Assembly (NCBI RefSeq): GCF_030651755.1
Contig: NZ_JAUSBZ010000048.1
Location: 1 to 64,000, forward strand
Reading direction: 5' to 3'
DNA: 64,000 nt
Source: Phenylobacterium sp.
GTDB lineage: Bacteria; Pseudomonadota; Alphaproteobacteria; Caulobacterales; Caulobacteraceae
This document shows, piece by piece, positions 44,483 to 53,912 of this stretch. The notes under the pieces are model-generated. The model was not told the origin of the DNA, did not search any database, and was given only the letters and a program-made list of their open reading frames with translations. Numbering within the stretch: position 1 is the first letter of the stretch; each line of letters starts with the position of its first letter. Position numbers and translations under genes: made by a program.

Positions 44483-45528
44483 CGGGCCACGGCCTCCTGG
44501 ATCTTTGTCCCGCCCTGAGCGTGGAGCCATTCGAGGTAGGATCCTGGTCCGGCCTTGAAGGGGTCGTCGAAGTGGGCCTGGAGGTCTGGGCTTTCGCGCC
44601 ACTGGACCCTGTGGGCCTTGTCGATGGGGGTGCCGTCGTCATAGGCGCCATAGGCCCAGTATCGCTCGGGGATGGCGGGGTCTGTCGCCTGGGCGACCTG
44701 GCGCTTGTACCAGTTCCAGATCTCATAGACCTCGAAGTTGTCGCCGGCGTACTTCTTGGTCATCAGGTCGCCGGTGGGGCCCAGCTTGGTGAAGTGCCAG
44801 AAGCGCAGAGGCTGGCCATTGACGGTGATCGCCCCGTCCTTGCCGATCGCCACCCTGCGCTGGGAGAGGTTCCAGCTGGCGACATTGTAGCCGGGATCGC
44901 GCACCACCTTGACCCCGTCGAACAGGGCCGGGACGTGGTCGCACCATCGCTGGTCGACAAACAGGCCCTTGGGCATGTCGTCATAGCAGTATTCCAGCAG
45001 CCGGTCGTTCCACCACCTGGCGAAGCGGGCGCCCTCGCCCGTGGTGCGGATGGCTACGAAGCCCAGGTTGAAGATGCCGGTGCGCGAGGCTGACAGGTCG
45101 TTGTCGAGGATGGCCGTCCGCTCGGTGTTGGGATCGATCAGGTGCGGGGTGAGCAGGATCTGGTGCTCCCCCAGCATCTCGATCAGCGGGTCCAGGGGCG
45201 CCAGAAGCGCCGTATCGGGATCCAGATAGATGGCGATGTCGGCCTGGGCGCAGGCCTGGTGGATGAAGGGGCCCTTCACCGCCGTGCAGACCTCGACCAC
45301 ATCGTGGCGGAACAGCCAGTTGCGGAAGTTCTCGATCCCCAGATCCTGGGCCCAGACCACCCGGTCGAAGGGCTCGCTGTCGGGATCGAAGACAAAGCCC
45401 TCCGGCGGCTCATCGGTGATCAGGGCCACCAGCTCCCAGTCCGGATGGAAGCGCCGCAGGGTGGCGTAGAGCACCCGCGCCCGGTTCAGATAGGAGAAGG
45501 TGAAGCTGGAATAGCAGAGCACCTTCAT
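44479..45528 (-). CDS. Glycosyltransferase, GT8-like fold
   Basis: The 349-residue protein begins MKVLCYSSFTFSYLNRARVL and has the metal-binding DxD segment IAIYLDPDTALLAPLDPL near residue 100, followed by NLGFVAIRTT and WHFTKLGPTG near the end. The order resembles retaining GT-A enzymes of the GT8/GT24 type. A related domain forms the first 250 residues of the 762-residue protein at 58025-60313. Neighbours on both sides carry PDVA repeats and their genes overlap this one (4 bases and 1 base). Confidence 0.75.
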   Translation of the reverse strand: MKVLCYSSFTFSYLNRARVLYATLRRFHPDWELVALITDEPPEGFVFDPDSEPFDRVVWAQDLGIENFRNWLFRHDVVEVCTAVKGPFIHQACAQADIAIYLDPDTALLAPLDPLIEMLGEHQILLTPHLIDPNTERTAILDNDLSASRTGIFNLGFVAIRTTGEGARFARWWNDRLLEYCYDDMPKGLFVDQRWCDHVPALFDGVKVVRDPGYNVASWNLSQRRVAIGKDGAITVNGQPLRFWHFTKLGPTGDLMTKKYAGDNFEVYEIWNWYKRQVAQATDPAIPERYWAYGAYDDGTPIDKAHRVQWRESPDLQAHFDDPFKAGPGSYLEWLHAQGGTKIQEAVAR

Positions 45529-47540
45529 CAGGCCGCCTCCCCGTCCAGCAGATCGATGGTCAGGCGGCTAAAGGTGAGGTCGGCCGGGGCCGGAGCCCGC
45601 TGGCGGCGGGAAAACCGCAGGACCTCGCCACTTTCAAACAGCTCAAACAGGGCGGTTTCGTCGGCGATCACCTCCCCCAGCCCGGTGGCCTGCACGAAGG
45701 CTGCGACATTGCCGCTGTCGGGACCCGTCAGGATGGCGGCGCCGGCGGCGGCGGCCTCGTGGGTGGTGAAGGAGAAGGTCTCCCGGCACAGGGACCAGAT
45801 CATCACGGCGTCCACGTCCAGGGTTTCCAGCATCGCCTGCATCGCCCGGGGGTTGGCCTGGCTCACCGTCACCGGATGGAAGCTCAGCGGCAGACCCGAG
45901 GCCGGGTCACGGGCCAGGTGCAGGAATTCATAGCGGGGGTCCTCGGCGAACCGCAGGACCAGGTCGCGGAAGACGGACCAGCCCTTGAGCCCGCTCGGCA
46001 GGCCCGGAAAGGCGAAACGGAAGGGGCGCTCGGCAGGCGCCGCGGCTGGGGGCTCGATGGCCTCAGCCCGCCTCGGCGAGAGCCTGGCCAGGGGCGCCAC
46101 CAGGGTCTTCACCGCCGGCAGGCCCGCCCCGCGTCGCCAGGTGTCCAGGGCCGCCTGGCTGGGGGCGGCGACCGAAATCTCCAGGGCGCGGAACAGCCGC
46201 TCATGCTCGTCCAGATGGAACTGGCGGTGATCGCCATAGACGCAGACCCCGCAGGCGGCGCTGCCCACCGGCGGGGCGCCGCAGTCGGCCACGTCGTTGC
46301 GCAGAAGATGATAGCTGGCGCAGACGCTGGCGAAGTCATGGACCCAGAACCAGCCATGATCGAGCCCGACCGCCCGGGCGATCGCCAGGACGTCGCTGAC
46401 CGAGTGGCCCAGCAGACTGTGAATGGCCAGGCTCCGCCGCCCAGGGGCGACCTTGGCCAGGCCCGCCTCCAGGCCGTCGACCAGGGTCGCCAGGCTGAAG
46501 ACCCCGACGGGAACCCCGTTCCACACCACCCCCAGGGGCTCGGCATGGCCCGGCGAGCGCAGCAGCGGCCGGCTGTTCAGCGGATAGAGATGCAGGTGGT
46601 CGCGGCCCGTGGCCTCCGCCGCGGCGGCCTCTCTCTGAAGACAGAGCTGAACGCCCCCGAGATTGGTCGAGTAGTCGTCATGGCTGAAGGTCAGGTGGAG
46701 ATCGGCCAGACCTGAGCGCGTGACCGCCAGCAGGTCGGCCAGGGCCTTGGCCCCCCCAGGCTCGGCGAAGTCGTCATGGGCCTCGGCGGCCGCAAGCCGC
46801 GCCTCAATGGGCTGCAGGGTGGCGATGACCCGATGGCGGAACCCCAGCTCCAGGCGCGCAAGGCGACCCTCCTGCCGGCCCGCCTGCAGATAGTGGACAA
46901 AGGGATGGATCGCGGCCGCCGCGACATCGGGATTGAACTCAAGATAGTCCGACACCGAGAACCAGGGCGCCGGGTCGCGGCCCTCCCGCCACCCCTGATC
47001 CAGAAAATGCGCAACCGGATCCATCCCGCTCGCCGCCACGTCAGGATTCTCAGCAAGATAAAACCGATGATCAAACGACCCCGAAACCAACTCATAGGCC
47101 GCCGAGTCCCAAGCCGGGGCCGCGGGAATGGCGGCTCCGAACGCCTCGCCGCCGAGGGCCGAGGCTTTTTGGGGGATCGCGCGGGGCGGATCGGGGACAT
47201 AGGTCCAGGGTCTGCGACCGCCGGCGAGGCTGCGGGGCGCCTGATAGGCGCCGGCGAGTTCCGAGGGACGGATCTCGCGGCCCTCAGCGGCGCCGACTTC
47301 GAGAAAATGTGCGAAGGGATCGCGTCCGCCCGCCTCCACATCCGGATTCTCGGCCAGATAGGCGGACGATGAAAACCATGCGGCCGGATCGCGACCTTCC
47401 CGCCAGCCGCTGATGGTGTAGTGCCCATAGGGGTCGGCGCCCGCCGCAACCACGTCGGGATAGACGCTCCGGTAGAAGTCCGGATCGAAGGCTGTGCTGA
47501 CCAGTGCGAAGGTGGAGTCTTGGGAGGCCTCGGCGGCCAT
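45528..47540 (-). CDS. Glycosyltransferase with four N-terminal 'PDVA' repeats
   Basis: The 670-residue protein has two PDVA repeat pairs (about residues 18-88 and 155-226) separated by a Pro/Ala linker, followed by a GT-B-like domain with LTFSHDDYSTNLGGVQLCLQ near residue 300, a CGVCVYGDHRQFHLD stretch, and ETFSFTTHEAAAAGAAILTG near the C-terminus, which resembles the donor-site loop of GT4 enzymes. GGAG precedes ATG 47540. The repeat around 47040-47100 has much lower G+C than the rest of the gene (47% by hand count). Confidence 0.75.
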   Translation of the reverse strand: MAAEASQDSTFALVSTAFDPDFYRSVYPDVVAAGADPYGHYTISGWREGRDPAAWFSSSAYLAENPDVEAGGRDPFAHFLEVGAAEGREIRPSELAGAYQAPRSLAGGRRPWTYVPDPPRAIPQKASALGGEAFGAAIPAAPAWDSAAYELVSGSFDHRFYLAENPDVAASGMDPVAHFLDQGWREGRDPAPWFSVSDYLEFNPDVAAAAIHPFVHYLQAGRQEGRLARLELGFRHRVIATLQPIEARLAAAEAHDDFAEPGGAKALADLLAVTRSGLADLHLTFSHDDYSTNLGGVQLCLQREAAAAEATGRDHLHLYPLNSRPLLRSPGHAEPLGVVWNGVPVGVFSLATLVDGLEAGLAKVAPGRRSLAIHSLLGHSVSDVLAIARAVGLDHGWFWVHDFASVCASYHLLRNDVADCGAPPVGSAACGVCVYGDHRQFHLDEHERLFRALEISVAAPSQAALDTWRRGAGLPAVKTLVAPLARLSPRRAEAIEPPAAAPAERPFRFAFPGLPSGLKGWSVFRDLVLRFAEDPRYEFLHLARDPASGLPLSFHPVTVSQANPRAMQAMLETLDVDAVMIWSLCRETFSFTTHEAAAAGAAILTGPDSGNVAAFVQATGLGEVIADETALFELFESGEVLRFSRRQRAPAPADLTFSRLTIDLLDGEAA

Positions 47541-47649
47541 GGGTGGCTCCCTGTCGAGGCCGGAGCGTTGTGTGCAACAGAAGGTCGAGACGATCAACCG
47601 CGGCGTTCCCATCTTGCAGCGGGGGCCGTGCGGCCATACAGCACCTTGT

Positions 47650-48729
47650 GTGACCTACGCCAATAGCCAACCTGTCGGCAGCCGCACCTCCAACCCGTCG
47701 TCGGGTCGGGCGGTCTATCTCGTGCTTGGCATGCACCGTTCGGGCACCTCGGCGATCACCCAGGTGCTCGCCCTGGCCGGCGCCGCCCTGCCAAAGAACG
47801 TGATGCCGGGGGACGAACATAACGCCAAGGGCTACTTTGAGCCCTGGCGGATCGCGATCTTTAACGACCAGAGATTGCGCGCGGCCGGCGGCGCCTGGGA
47901 CGACCCATTCATCTTCCCCTATCGCGCCCTGGAGCCCCGGGAAGAGAAGCGCTGGACCACCCGGGCCACGGACCTGTTCGACGAGGAATTCGCCGGGGCG
48001 CGCTATCCCTTGATGAAGGACCCGCGGGTCAGCGTTCTGGGGCCGCTCTGGCGCACCGTGCTGGACGACCTTGGCCTGGCCGCCCGGGCAGTGATCCCCG
48101 TGCGCCATCCCCTGGAGGTGGCTGGCTCCCTGGCCAAGCGCAACGGCTTTCCGGTGGAGAAGTCCCTGTTGTTGTGGGTGGCCCATATGCTCGCCGCCGA
48201 GCTCAGCAGCCGCGACATACCCCGGGCCTTCGTGCCCTATGATGGTCTTCTCAGCGACTGGCGGGGGCAGGTGGCCCGCATCGAAGCCGCCCACGGGGCG
48301 CCCCTGCCAAGCCTGACGGCGGCCTCGGCCAAGGCCATAGACGGCTTCCTCACCCAGGAGCTGCGCCACAATTCGGCGACGGGCGCCCTGGCCAGGGTCC
48401 CGCGGGTCGGCGCCCTGACGGCTGAGGTCTATGACTGGTTCCAGGCCGCCGCCCGGGACGAGATCCGCCCTCCTGACGCGCTGGCCGCCGCCACGGCGAC
48501 GCTGGAGAAGATGCGCAAAACCCTGGGGATCTTTGTCTCACCGGTCACCTCTGATCTGGCCGCGGCGCGAAGCGACCTGCTCGAGGCCCGTCAGATCGCC
48601 GCCTTTGAGCAGAACAAGGCCAGATCCCTTGAGGCGCAGCTGGCCGCCCTTGCGGCCCAGGCTGAGGATCGAGACAGGCTCGAGCAAAGCCTGGATCGTC
48701 TCCTGGACGACCTTCTCAGAGAGCGCTGA
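47650..48729 (+). CDS. Sulfotransferase-like P-loop protein
   Basis: The 359-residue product has an N-terminal P-loop, YLVLGMHRSGTSAITQVLAL, and further segments of the family, YPLMKDPRVSVLGPLW and VIPVRHPLEVAGSLAKRNGF. These place it among sulfotransferase-fold proteins found in polysaccharide loci. The last 70 residues are a helical coiled-coil-like tail (LEAQLAALAAQAEDRDRLEQ). GTG 47650 is the first start that leaves only a short leader before the P-loop, but its ribosome site is poor. It is divergent from the PDVA-repeat glycosyltransferase. Confidence 0.72.
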   Translation: MTYANSQPVGSRTSNPSSGRAVYLVLGMHRSGTSAITQVLALAGAALPKNVMPGDEHNAKGYFEPWRIAIFNDQRLRAAGGAWDDPFIFPYRALEPREEKRWTTRATDLFDEEFAGARYPLMKDPRVSVLGPLWRTVLDDLGLAARAVIPVRHPLEVAGSLAKRNGFPVEKSLLLWVAHMLAAELSSRDIPRAFVPYDGLLSDWRGQVARIEAAHGAPLPSLTAASAKAIDGFLTQELRHNSATGALARVPRVGALTAEVYDWFQAAARDEIRPPDALAAATATLEKMRKTLGIFVSPVTSDLAAARSDLLEARQIAAFEQNKARSLEAQLAALAAQAEDRDRLEQSLDRLLDDLLRER

Positions 48730-48783
48730 GCTTCGCGGGCCATCCTGTCGCCTGAGGCATCCTCCCAACCCGGCTGAGCCGCC

Positions 48784-49494
48784 TTAGCTCTTGGGGCGCA
48801 AGGCAGGCGGGCTTTCGGTCGCGGGGGGCTCGATGATCGCCACCTGATGGACCAGGAACTCCCCTCCGGCGCCATTGTCGAAATCGAGCCGGATGCTCTC
48901 GATCACCGACGAGGCCCAGTCATCGCCGCCCGCCTTCAGGTTGCGCATGTCATAGGCCAGGATCACCGTCTCATTGACCTCGGGCGCCGCGCCCTGGAAG
49001 GGCTGAGCCATGAAGTCGGCGCTCTCGGAGTGGTCGGCGGTCACATAGTGCAAGGCGCCGTCCCAATCGGTCGACGGAGCCAGGCGGGTGACACGCACCA
49101 GAACATGATTGAAGCGCGCCCCGCTCAAGGCCAGGCCGCTTGGGCTGCGCAGGATCGGATCATAGGCCCGGGCCGCCAGGCGCAGGCCGCGAGTCTCGGC
49201 TGGAAGAACCTCGCCCCCGACCATGACAAACCCGTCCGTCGATCCCTCGAAGGTCCAGAGCCGACCGGCCCGAAGCGGCTGGCCATTGGAGGTGAAGGCG
49301 CCGGCGTCAGCGTCCCAGGCATAGGAGCCGGGACGCTCCATCGCCCCATCGGCCGAACGCGAGGCGGGCGGCAAGGTCTGCGCATTGGGCGGCTGGGGGG
49401 ACGGTTCGAGCTGTGGCTCCCGCGGACGGGGATTGTCGCAAGCTGACACCAGGGCGGCGCAAAGCGCCAGGATCGCCAGAGCGGCGCGTCTCAT
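48784..49494 (-). CDS. Predicted lipoprotein of unknown function
   Basis: The 236-residue protein has an N-terminal signal with the lipobox LVSAC (Cys19), then a Pro-rich linker (about residues 20-45) and a beta-rich domain with ARFNHVLVRVTRLAPSTDWD and SVIESIRLDFDN. The domain looks like a carbohydrate-binding jelly-roll, but I do not recognise a family. The ATG overlaps the stop of the membrane glycosyltransferase-like gene by ATGA, so the two probably act together in the envelope. Confidence 0.65.
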   Translation of the reverse strand: MRRAALAILALCAALVSACDNPRPREPQLEPSPQPPNAQTLPPASRSADGAMERPGSYAWDADAGAFTSNGQPLRAGRLWTFEGSTDGFVMVGGEVLPAETRGLRLAARAYDPILRSPSGLALSGARFNHVLVRVTRLAPSTDWDGALHYVTADHSESADFMAQPFQGAAPEVNETVILAYDMRNLKAGGDDWASSVIESIRLDFDNGAGGEFLVHQVAIIEPPATESPPALRPKS

Positions 49495-50897
49495 GGGCGA
49501 TCTCCCGGCGGCGATCGCAGCCGCCTGCGCAGGCGGCCATAGGGCGGGTCGAGAGCCAGATAAAGCAGGCCCGCCATGGCCGCCAGGTCAAGATAGTAGA
49601 GGTAGCGATAGTCGCACGCGATGGAGATCACCGCAAAACTGGCCGCAAAGGCCAGGGCCGAGAGCAGCATGGCGGCGATGACCATATCGGCCGCCTCGCG
49701 CCGCCACAGGAGCACGCCGGCGCTGGCCAGGGCCACCAGCGCGAAGAAGACGTGGGAGAACAGCGGGGTATCCAGATACCAGGTGCTGTAGTTGAAAAGG
49801 GACTGGTCCGAAGGCTCCATCAGTGGCGCCACCCCCAGGGCGGTGGTCAGGACCTCAGGCCCGCTGACCCCCACATAGACCGGCAGACAGGAGTCGATCT
49901 TGGGCGTCGTGAAGACCCATCGGAAGACGTCCCAGCGGTGCTGCAGATAGGCGTCGGGATGCTGGATCAGGATGGTCCGCCACTGGGCGAACACCACCTC
50001 GTTGGGCAACCCCCACAGCGCCAGGCCAACCTCATCATCCTGGCCGAGATAGTCCATCCGCACCGGCGTATAGAGCGCCGAGCCCCGGTGGCGGACTAGC
50101 TGTTCGGCGACAGGGTCGTGCTCCCGGATGACGTCCAGGGGCAAGGTGGGCTTGATCGCATTGGCCCCGACAATGTCGTAGTGGGCGAGAATGCGCAGGC
50201 CGCGAACCCCCGCCATCTCCGGACCGGCCTGCGGGGGCTGGGCCAGCACCCCCATGAGCGCCGACAGGACGAGGGTCGCCATCAATCCACCCGCGCCCCA
50301 GCCGAGGCTCGACCTCCACCCGCCGCGCCCATACGCCACCCAGGCGAGGGCCAGGGCGCCGAATACGGGGGCAATCAGTCCGTTCTGGCGCACCTGGGCG
50401 GCCGCGGCGAAGGCCAGCAGCGCCCCAGCCAGCGCCCACCAGGGGCGCCGGGGGCCATCCCAGGCGCTCACCGCCTGGGCCAGGCAGGCAAACCCCGCCA
50501 GGGCCAGGTTGGCGAAGAACACGTCCTTCCAGACCACCCCCTGATAGATGAGCAGGGTCGGCGTCAGCACCATCATCGCCGCCAAGATGACGGACACCCA
50601 GGAGACCCGCCGTCGCAGGGAGCGAAGCGACAAGAGGCTGCCCGTCACCAGGAAACCACTGAATGCGAGATAGAGTCCGGTTCCCGGGATCACCCGATCA
50701 AAGGCGCCGAGAACCCAGGCGTAAAGCGCCGGGCCGATCGACTCCCGGACCTGATTTCGACCCTCATGCAGCTGAATCAGCGAATCGTAAGACAGGTGAC
50801 CCGGCGCATTGGCCGCCAGCATGATGACGTAGCCGGTGAGCAGAACGATCCCAAGCGCCTTGCTGGCGCTGAATCCGAGCCTAAGATCTATCTTCAT
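49491..50897 (-). CDS. Multi-pass membrane protein, GT-C glycosyltransferase-like
   Basis: The 468-residue protein has about ten predicted membrane helices. The first loop contains APGHLSYDSLIQLHEGRN, where the acidic residue sits as in GT-C enzymes, and later LLIYQGVVWKDVFFANLALA and a periplasmic region of about 130 residues with HPDAYLQHRWDVFRW. This resembles dolichyl-phosphate-mannose-type enzymes of bacterial polysaccharide loci. The donor is unknown. It is divergent from the ten-gene glycan operon (203-base gap) and coupled to the lipoprotein gene. Confidence 0.62.
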   Translation of the reverse strand: MKIDLRLGFSASKALGIVLLTGYVIMLAANAPGHLSYDSLIQLHEGRNQVRESIGPALYAWVLGAFDRVIPGTGLYLAFSGFLVTGSLLSLRSLRRRVSWVSVILAAMMVLTPTLLIYQGVVWKDVFFANLALAGFACLAQAVSAWDGPRRPWWALAGALLAFAAAAQVRQNGLIAPVFGALALAWVAYGRGGWRSSLGWGAGGLMATLVLSALMGVLAQPPQAGPEMAGVRGLRILAHYDIVGANAIKPTLPLDVIREHDPVAEQLVRHRGSALYTPVRMDYLGQDDEVGLALWGLPNEVVFAQWRTILIQHPDAYLQHRWDVFRWVFTTPKIDSCLPVYVGVSGPEVLTTALGVAPLMEPSDQSLFNYSTWYLDTPLFSHVFFALVALASAGVLLWRREAADMVIAAMLLSALAFAASFAVISIACDYRYLYYLDLAAMAGLLYLALDPPYGRLRRRLRSPPGDRP

Positions 50898-51100
50898 GGC
50901 CGGTCCCCCTGGCGCCTCTCCTACGACTGGCGCTCGCCGACGGAAAGGGGCATTTGCGCATCCGCGACGCCCCGGTGGAGCCGTCGGAAGCTGGCCCGGG
51001 CAAGCTGGAAGCGGGCGTCAGGAGAGGCTATGAGTCTTCCCGCATCGCGCCGCGGGGCGGGGTCGAGCGAGACTTTTCACGAAAATCGGGAGCGATTTGG

Positions 51101-52051
51101 ATGGACGCTTTGATCGGCTCCACCGGTTTCGTCGGGGGGGCGCTATCTCGGCGTCACGGCTTCGGGGCGGCGTTCAACAGCCAGACGATCACCGAGGCGC
51201 GGGGGCGGCGATTCGACACCGTCGTCTGCGCCGCTGCGCCCGGGTCCATGTTTGAGGCCAACCGTTTTCCCGAGCGGGATCGGGAAAGACTCCAGAATCT
51301 GATGGATCACCTCCTGACCCTCGAGGCGGAGACCTTTGTTCTCATTTCCACGATCGCGGTCCTGGGGGGTGGCGGCCTGCAGGCCGACGAAAGCGCCACC
51401 GCGTTCGAGACCGGGAAGGCCTATGGCCGACACCGCCGGGAACTGGAGGCCTTCTGCGCTGAGCGCTTCGAGCGGTGTCTCATCATCCGGGCCCCTGCGT
51501 TGTTCGGGACCGGACTGCGCAAGAACTTCCTGTTCGACATCCTCAACCCGGCGCCGTCGATGCTGAACGAGGCGAGGTTGCAGGACCTGCGGGCGGCGCT
51601 GCCTGCCTCACTCCGGGCGGGCCTGGACCGGCTCTACGCCTGGGATGAGTCCCTGGGCCTGTTTGTGCTCGACCGGGCGGGCCTTGAGGCCTCGGGGGAG
51701 CGGCCCATCTATGACGCCGCCATCATCGAGTCCGGATTGTCGGCGGTGCAGTTCACCCACCCTCGGTCCACCTTCCAGTACTACGGCGTCGCCAACCTCT
51801 GGCGGGACATAGGGCTGGGGCTGGCGCGATCCCTGGATGTCCTCCACCTCGCGCCGCCGCCGCTGGAAGCCGGGGCGATCTTCGCCGCCCTGACCCAGCA
51901 GACGATGCCGGACAATGGCGCCCCCATCCACCACGAGGACATGTGGACAAGCCATCCTGATCTGTGGGGCATGCCCGGCCCCTATATGAGCGACGCCGAT
52001 GACGTATTGTCTGCGGTGAAGCGGTTCCACGCCGCTGGGGGCCGGGAGTGA
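51101..52051 (+). CDS. SDR-like Rossmann protein in a polysaccharide operon
   Basis: The 316-residue protein starts MDALIGSTGFVGGALSRRHG, a clear nucleotide-binding loop, and later has FVLISTIAVLG and KAYGRHRRELEAF. The last replaces the usual YxxxK catalytic lysine with arginine, so it may not be an ordinary oxidoreductase. The C-terminal half (YAWDESLGLFVLDRAGLEA) is atypical. GGGAGCG precedes ATG 51101. It is the first gene of the plus-strand operon and overlaps the next by GTGA. Confidence 0.68.
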   Translation: MDALIGSTGFVGGALSRRHGFGAAFNSQTITEARGRRFDTVVCAAAPGSMFEANRFPERDRERLQNLMDHLLTLEAETFVLISTIAVLGGGGLQADESATAFETGKAYGRHRRELEAFCAERFERCLIIRAPALFGTGLRKNFLFDILNPAPSMLNEARLQDLRAALPASLRAGLDRLYAWDESLGLFVLDRAGLEASGERPIYDAAIIESGLSAVQFTHPRSTFQYYGVANLWRDIGLGLARSLDVLHLAPPPLEAGAIFAALTQQTMPDNGAPIHHEDMWTSHPDLWGMPGPYMSDADDVLSAVKRFHAAGGRE

Positions 52052-52902
52052 AGCTCGCCGTCTCCAACATCGCATGGCCTCCCCCCCTGCGGGACGAGGC
52101 CTATGGTCTGCTCGCCGCCCACGGCGTCAGGGGTCTTGAGATCGCGCCGAAGCTGCTGTTCGCCGACGCCCAGGACGCCTTCGCGCCAAGCCGCGACGAG
52201 GCCGACCGCGCCCTGGACGCCATGCGGGCGGCGGGGCTGGAGCTGGTGTCGATGCAGTCCCTCCTGTTTGGCGCCGAAGGGGCGGCCCTGTTCCAGGATG
52301 AGGGCGGGCGTGAGCGGCTCGTGGGGGCGATGGTCCGCGTCATCGGCCTGGCCGGCAGGTTTGGCATTCCCAACCTTGTCTTCGGATCGCCCGCTCAGCG
52401 GAACATCCCCGAGGGCCTGACGACTGCAGCCGCCGATCGCATCGCCATGGACGTCTTTCGCCAGCTGGGCGACGCGGCCGCGGCGGCCCAGACGATCCTG
52501 GCGCTGGAACCCAATCCCGCAGCCTATGGGACCAATTTCCTGAACCGGTTTGATGAGACCGAGGACTTTGTGCGTCGGCTGGACCACCCGGCGATCCGGC
52601 TGATTCTCGACGCCGGCGCCTTGATCATGAACGACGAGCTGGACGCGTTGGACCGTCTGACGGCCGACCGGGTTCGGCGCATCAGCCATGTTCATATCAG
52701 CGAGCCGCAACTGGCGCCGGCCCCCGCCGACCCGCTGACGGCGGCCAAAATTCTCCGGTCAATGCGCGGAGCCGGCTACGGGGGATGGTTCTCAATCGAA
52801 ATGCGCGCGCCGCCAGGAGGGCTGGCGGATCTCGACCAGGCCCTCACCCGCCTGGGGGCTGCGGTCACCCTTGCGGCGCGTCAGGACGTGGAGGCGTCAT
52901 GA
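52048..52902 (+). CDS. Sugar phosphate isomerase/epimerase (AP endonuclease 2 fold)
   Basis: The 284-residue TIM-barrel protein starts MKLAVSNIAWPPPLRDEAYG and shows the family pattern: GVRGLEIAPKLLF, ILALEPNPAAYGTNFL, LILDAGALIMND and ISHVHISEPQLAP, with Glu, Asp and His in metal-site positions. Such enzymes interconvert sugars, keto-acids or inositols. GTG 52048 overlaps the SDR-like stop. The substrate is unknown, and it may tailor a precursor used by this operon. Confidence 0.82.
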   Translation: MKLAVSNIAWPPPLRDEAYGLLAAHGVRGLEIAPKLLFADAQDAFAPSRDEADRALDAMRAAGLELVSMQSLLFGAEGAALFQDEGGRERLVGAMVRVIGLAGRFGIPNLVFGSPAQRNIPEGLTTAAADRIAMDVFRQLGDAAAAAQTILALEPNPAAYGTNFLNRFDETEDFVRRLDHPAIRLILDAGALIMNDELDALDRLTADRVRRISHVHISEPQLAPAPADPLTAAKILRSMRGAGYGGWFSIEMRAPPGGLADLDQALTRLGAAVTLAARQDVEAS

Positions 52903-53894
52903 TCCCCAACTGTCGTGAGGACGTCCTGGTCTCGGTGTGTTTTGCCGACGCCGAGTTCGACGAGGCGGGCTATGGGGCCCTGACGCGCATGGCCGAAAGG
53001 TTGGCCGAGCGGTTCCGCTATTGGGAGATACTGATCCTCGACGACGGGGCGCAACGGCACATGGAAGAGCATCTCCTGCGCTCGGTGGAGAATCTGCGCC
53101 TCCTGCGCACCAGCGCCGGCCTGGCCTTCTATCGCCGCCGGGTGACGGTCGCCTCTGAGGCCATTGGCGACCTGGTCCTGCTGACGGCGGCCGAAGAAGT
53201 CGGGCAGATCGACGTCATCGCCATGCTGACCGCCGCCGAGCAGGAAGACGCCATCGTCGTGGCGCGCAAGCCCGGCTGGAGCGCCCTGAACCCGCCCCTG
53301 CGGGTCCTCGGCCGGACCGCAGGCTTCGAGGTCAATGCGCTGGACATGCTGAGTTCGGTCTTTCCCCGCACCCAGCTCAACCGGCTTCTCGCACGAACCG
53401 ATCGGGAACTGGCCGTCCGCTTCCCACCGGCCGACGGGCTCACCCCGGTGATCTGGCAGACCTGCCCCACCGCCGTGGGCAAGACCAGGTCCCTGCGCGA
53501 GACGCGGCGGCGATTCACTCTGCTGCACCGGCTTCTAATCAGCTCATCGCCGCGCGTGCTGGCCCTGCTTGGCCTCGGCTCCATGCTGGTGGTGGTTTTC
53601 GCCCTCGCCTACATCGCCTACGCCATTCTCGTCTGGCTGGCCTTCGATGATGTGCAATCGGGCTGGCTGACCACCTCAGTGGTGCTGGGATTGACCACCG
53701 CCTTCCTCGGAACCGCGATCTTCGGCCTTTCCATCGGCCTCCAGAACGTCATTGAGATGCTGTCCAACACGACGAACGATGTGGTTCTGGAAGAACGCAG
53801 CGCCGTCGATCTGTTCGGCCGCGTCATCGAGGAGCTGAATGTCGAGATCGGCGCCGGCCTGTCGCATTCCCCCGCGCCTCGGGCGAAGCGGTAG
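52899..53894 (+). CDS. GtrB-like GT2 protein with two C-terminal membrane helices, catalytic motif degenerate
   Basis: The 331-residue protein has a GT2-like N-terminal domain and two helices (about residues 222-250 and 262-294), the topology of bactoprenol glucosyltransferases (GtrB) partnered by GtrA, which lies two genes downstream. The first motif survives as ILILDDGAQ, but the stretch where GtrB has its DxD and LQ segment reads LVLLTAAEEVGQIDVI, without the metal-binding aspartates. It is therefore probably inactive as a normal transferase, or serves a different role. It overlaps the isomerase gene by ATGA. Confidence 0.65.
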   Translation: MIPNCREDVLVSVCFADAEFDEAGYGALTRMAERLAERFRYWEILILDDGAQRHMEEHLLRSVENLRLLRTSAGLAFYRRRVTVASEAIGDLVLLTAAEEVGQIDVIAMLTAAEQEDAIVVARKPGWSALNPPLRVLGRTAGFEVNALDMLSSVFPRTQLNRLLARTDRELAVRFPPADGLTPVIWQTCPTAVGKTRSLRETRRRFTLLHRLLISSSPRVLALLGLGSMLVVVFALAYIAYAILVWLAFDDVQSGWLTTSVVLGLTTAFLGTAIFGLSIGLQNVIEMLSNTTNDVVLEERSAVDLFGRVIEELNVEIGAGLSHSPAPRAKR

Positions 53895-53912
53895 GTCAAG
53901 AGAACGACTTAG

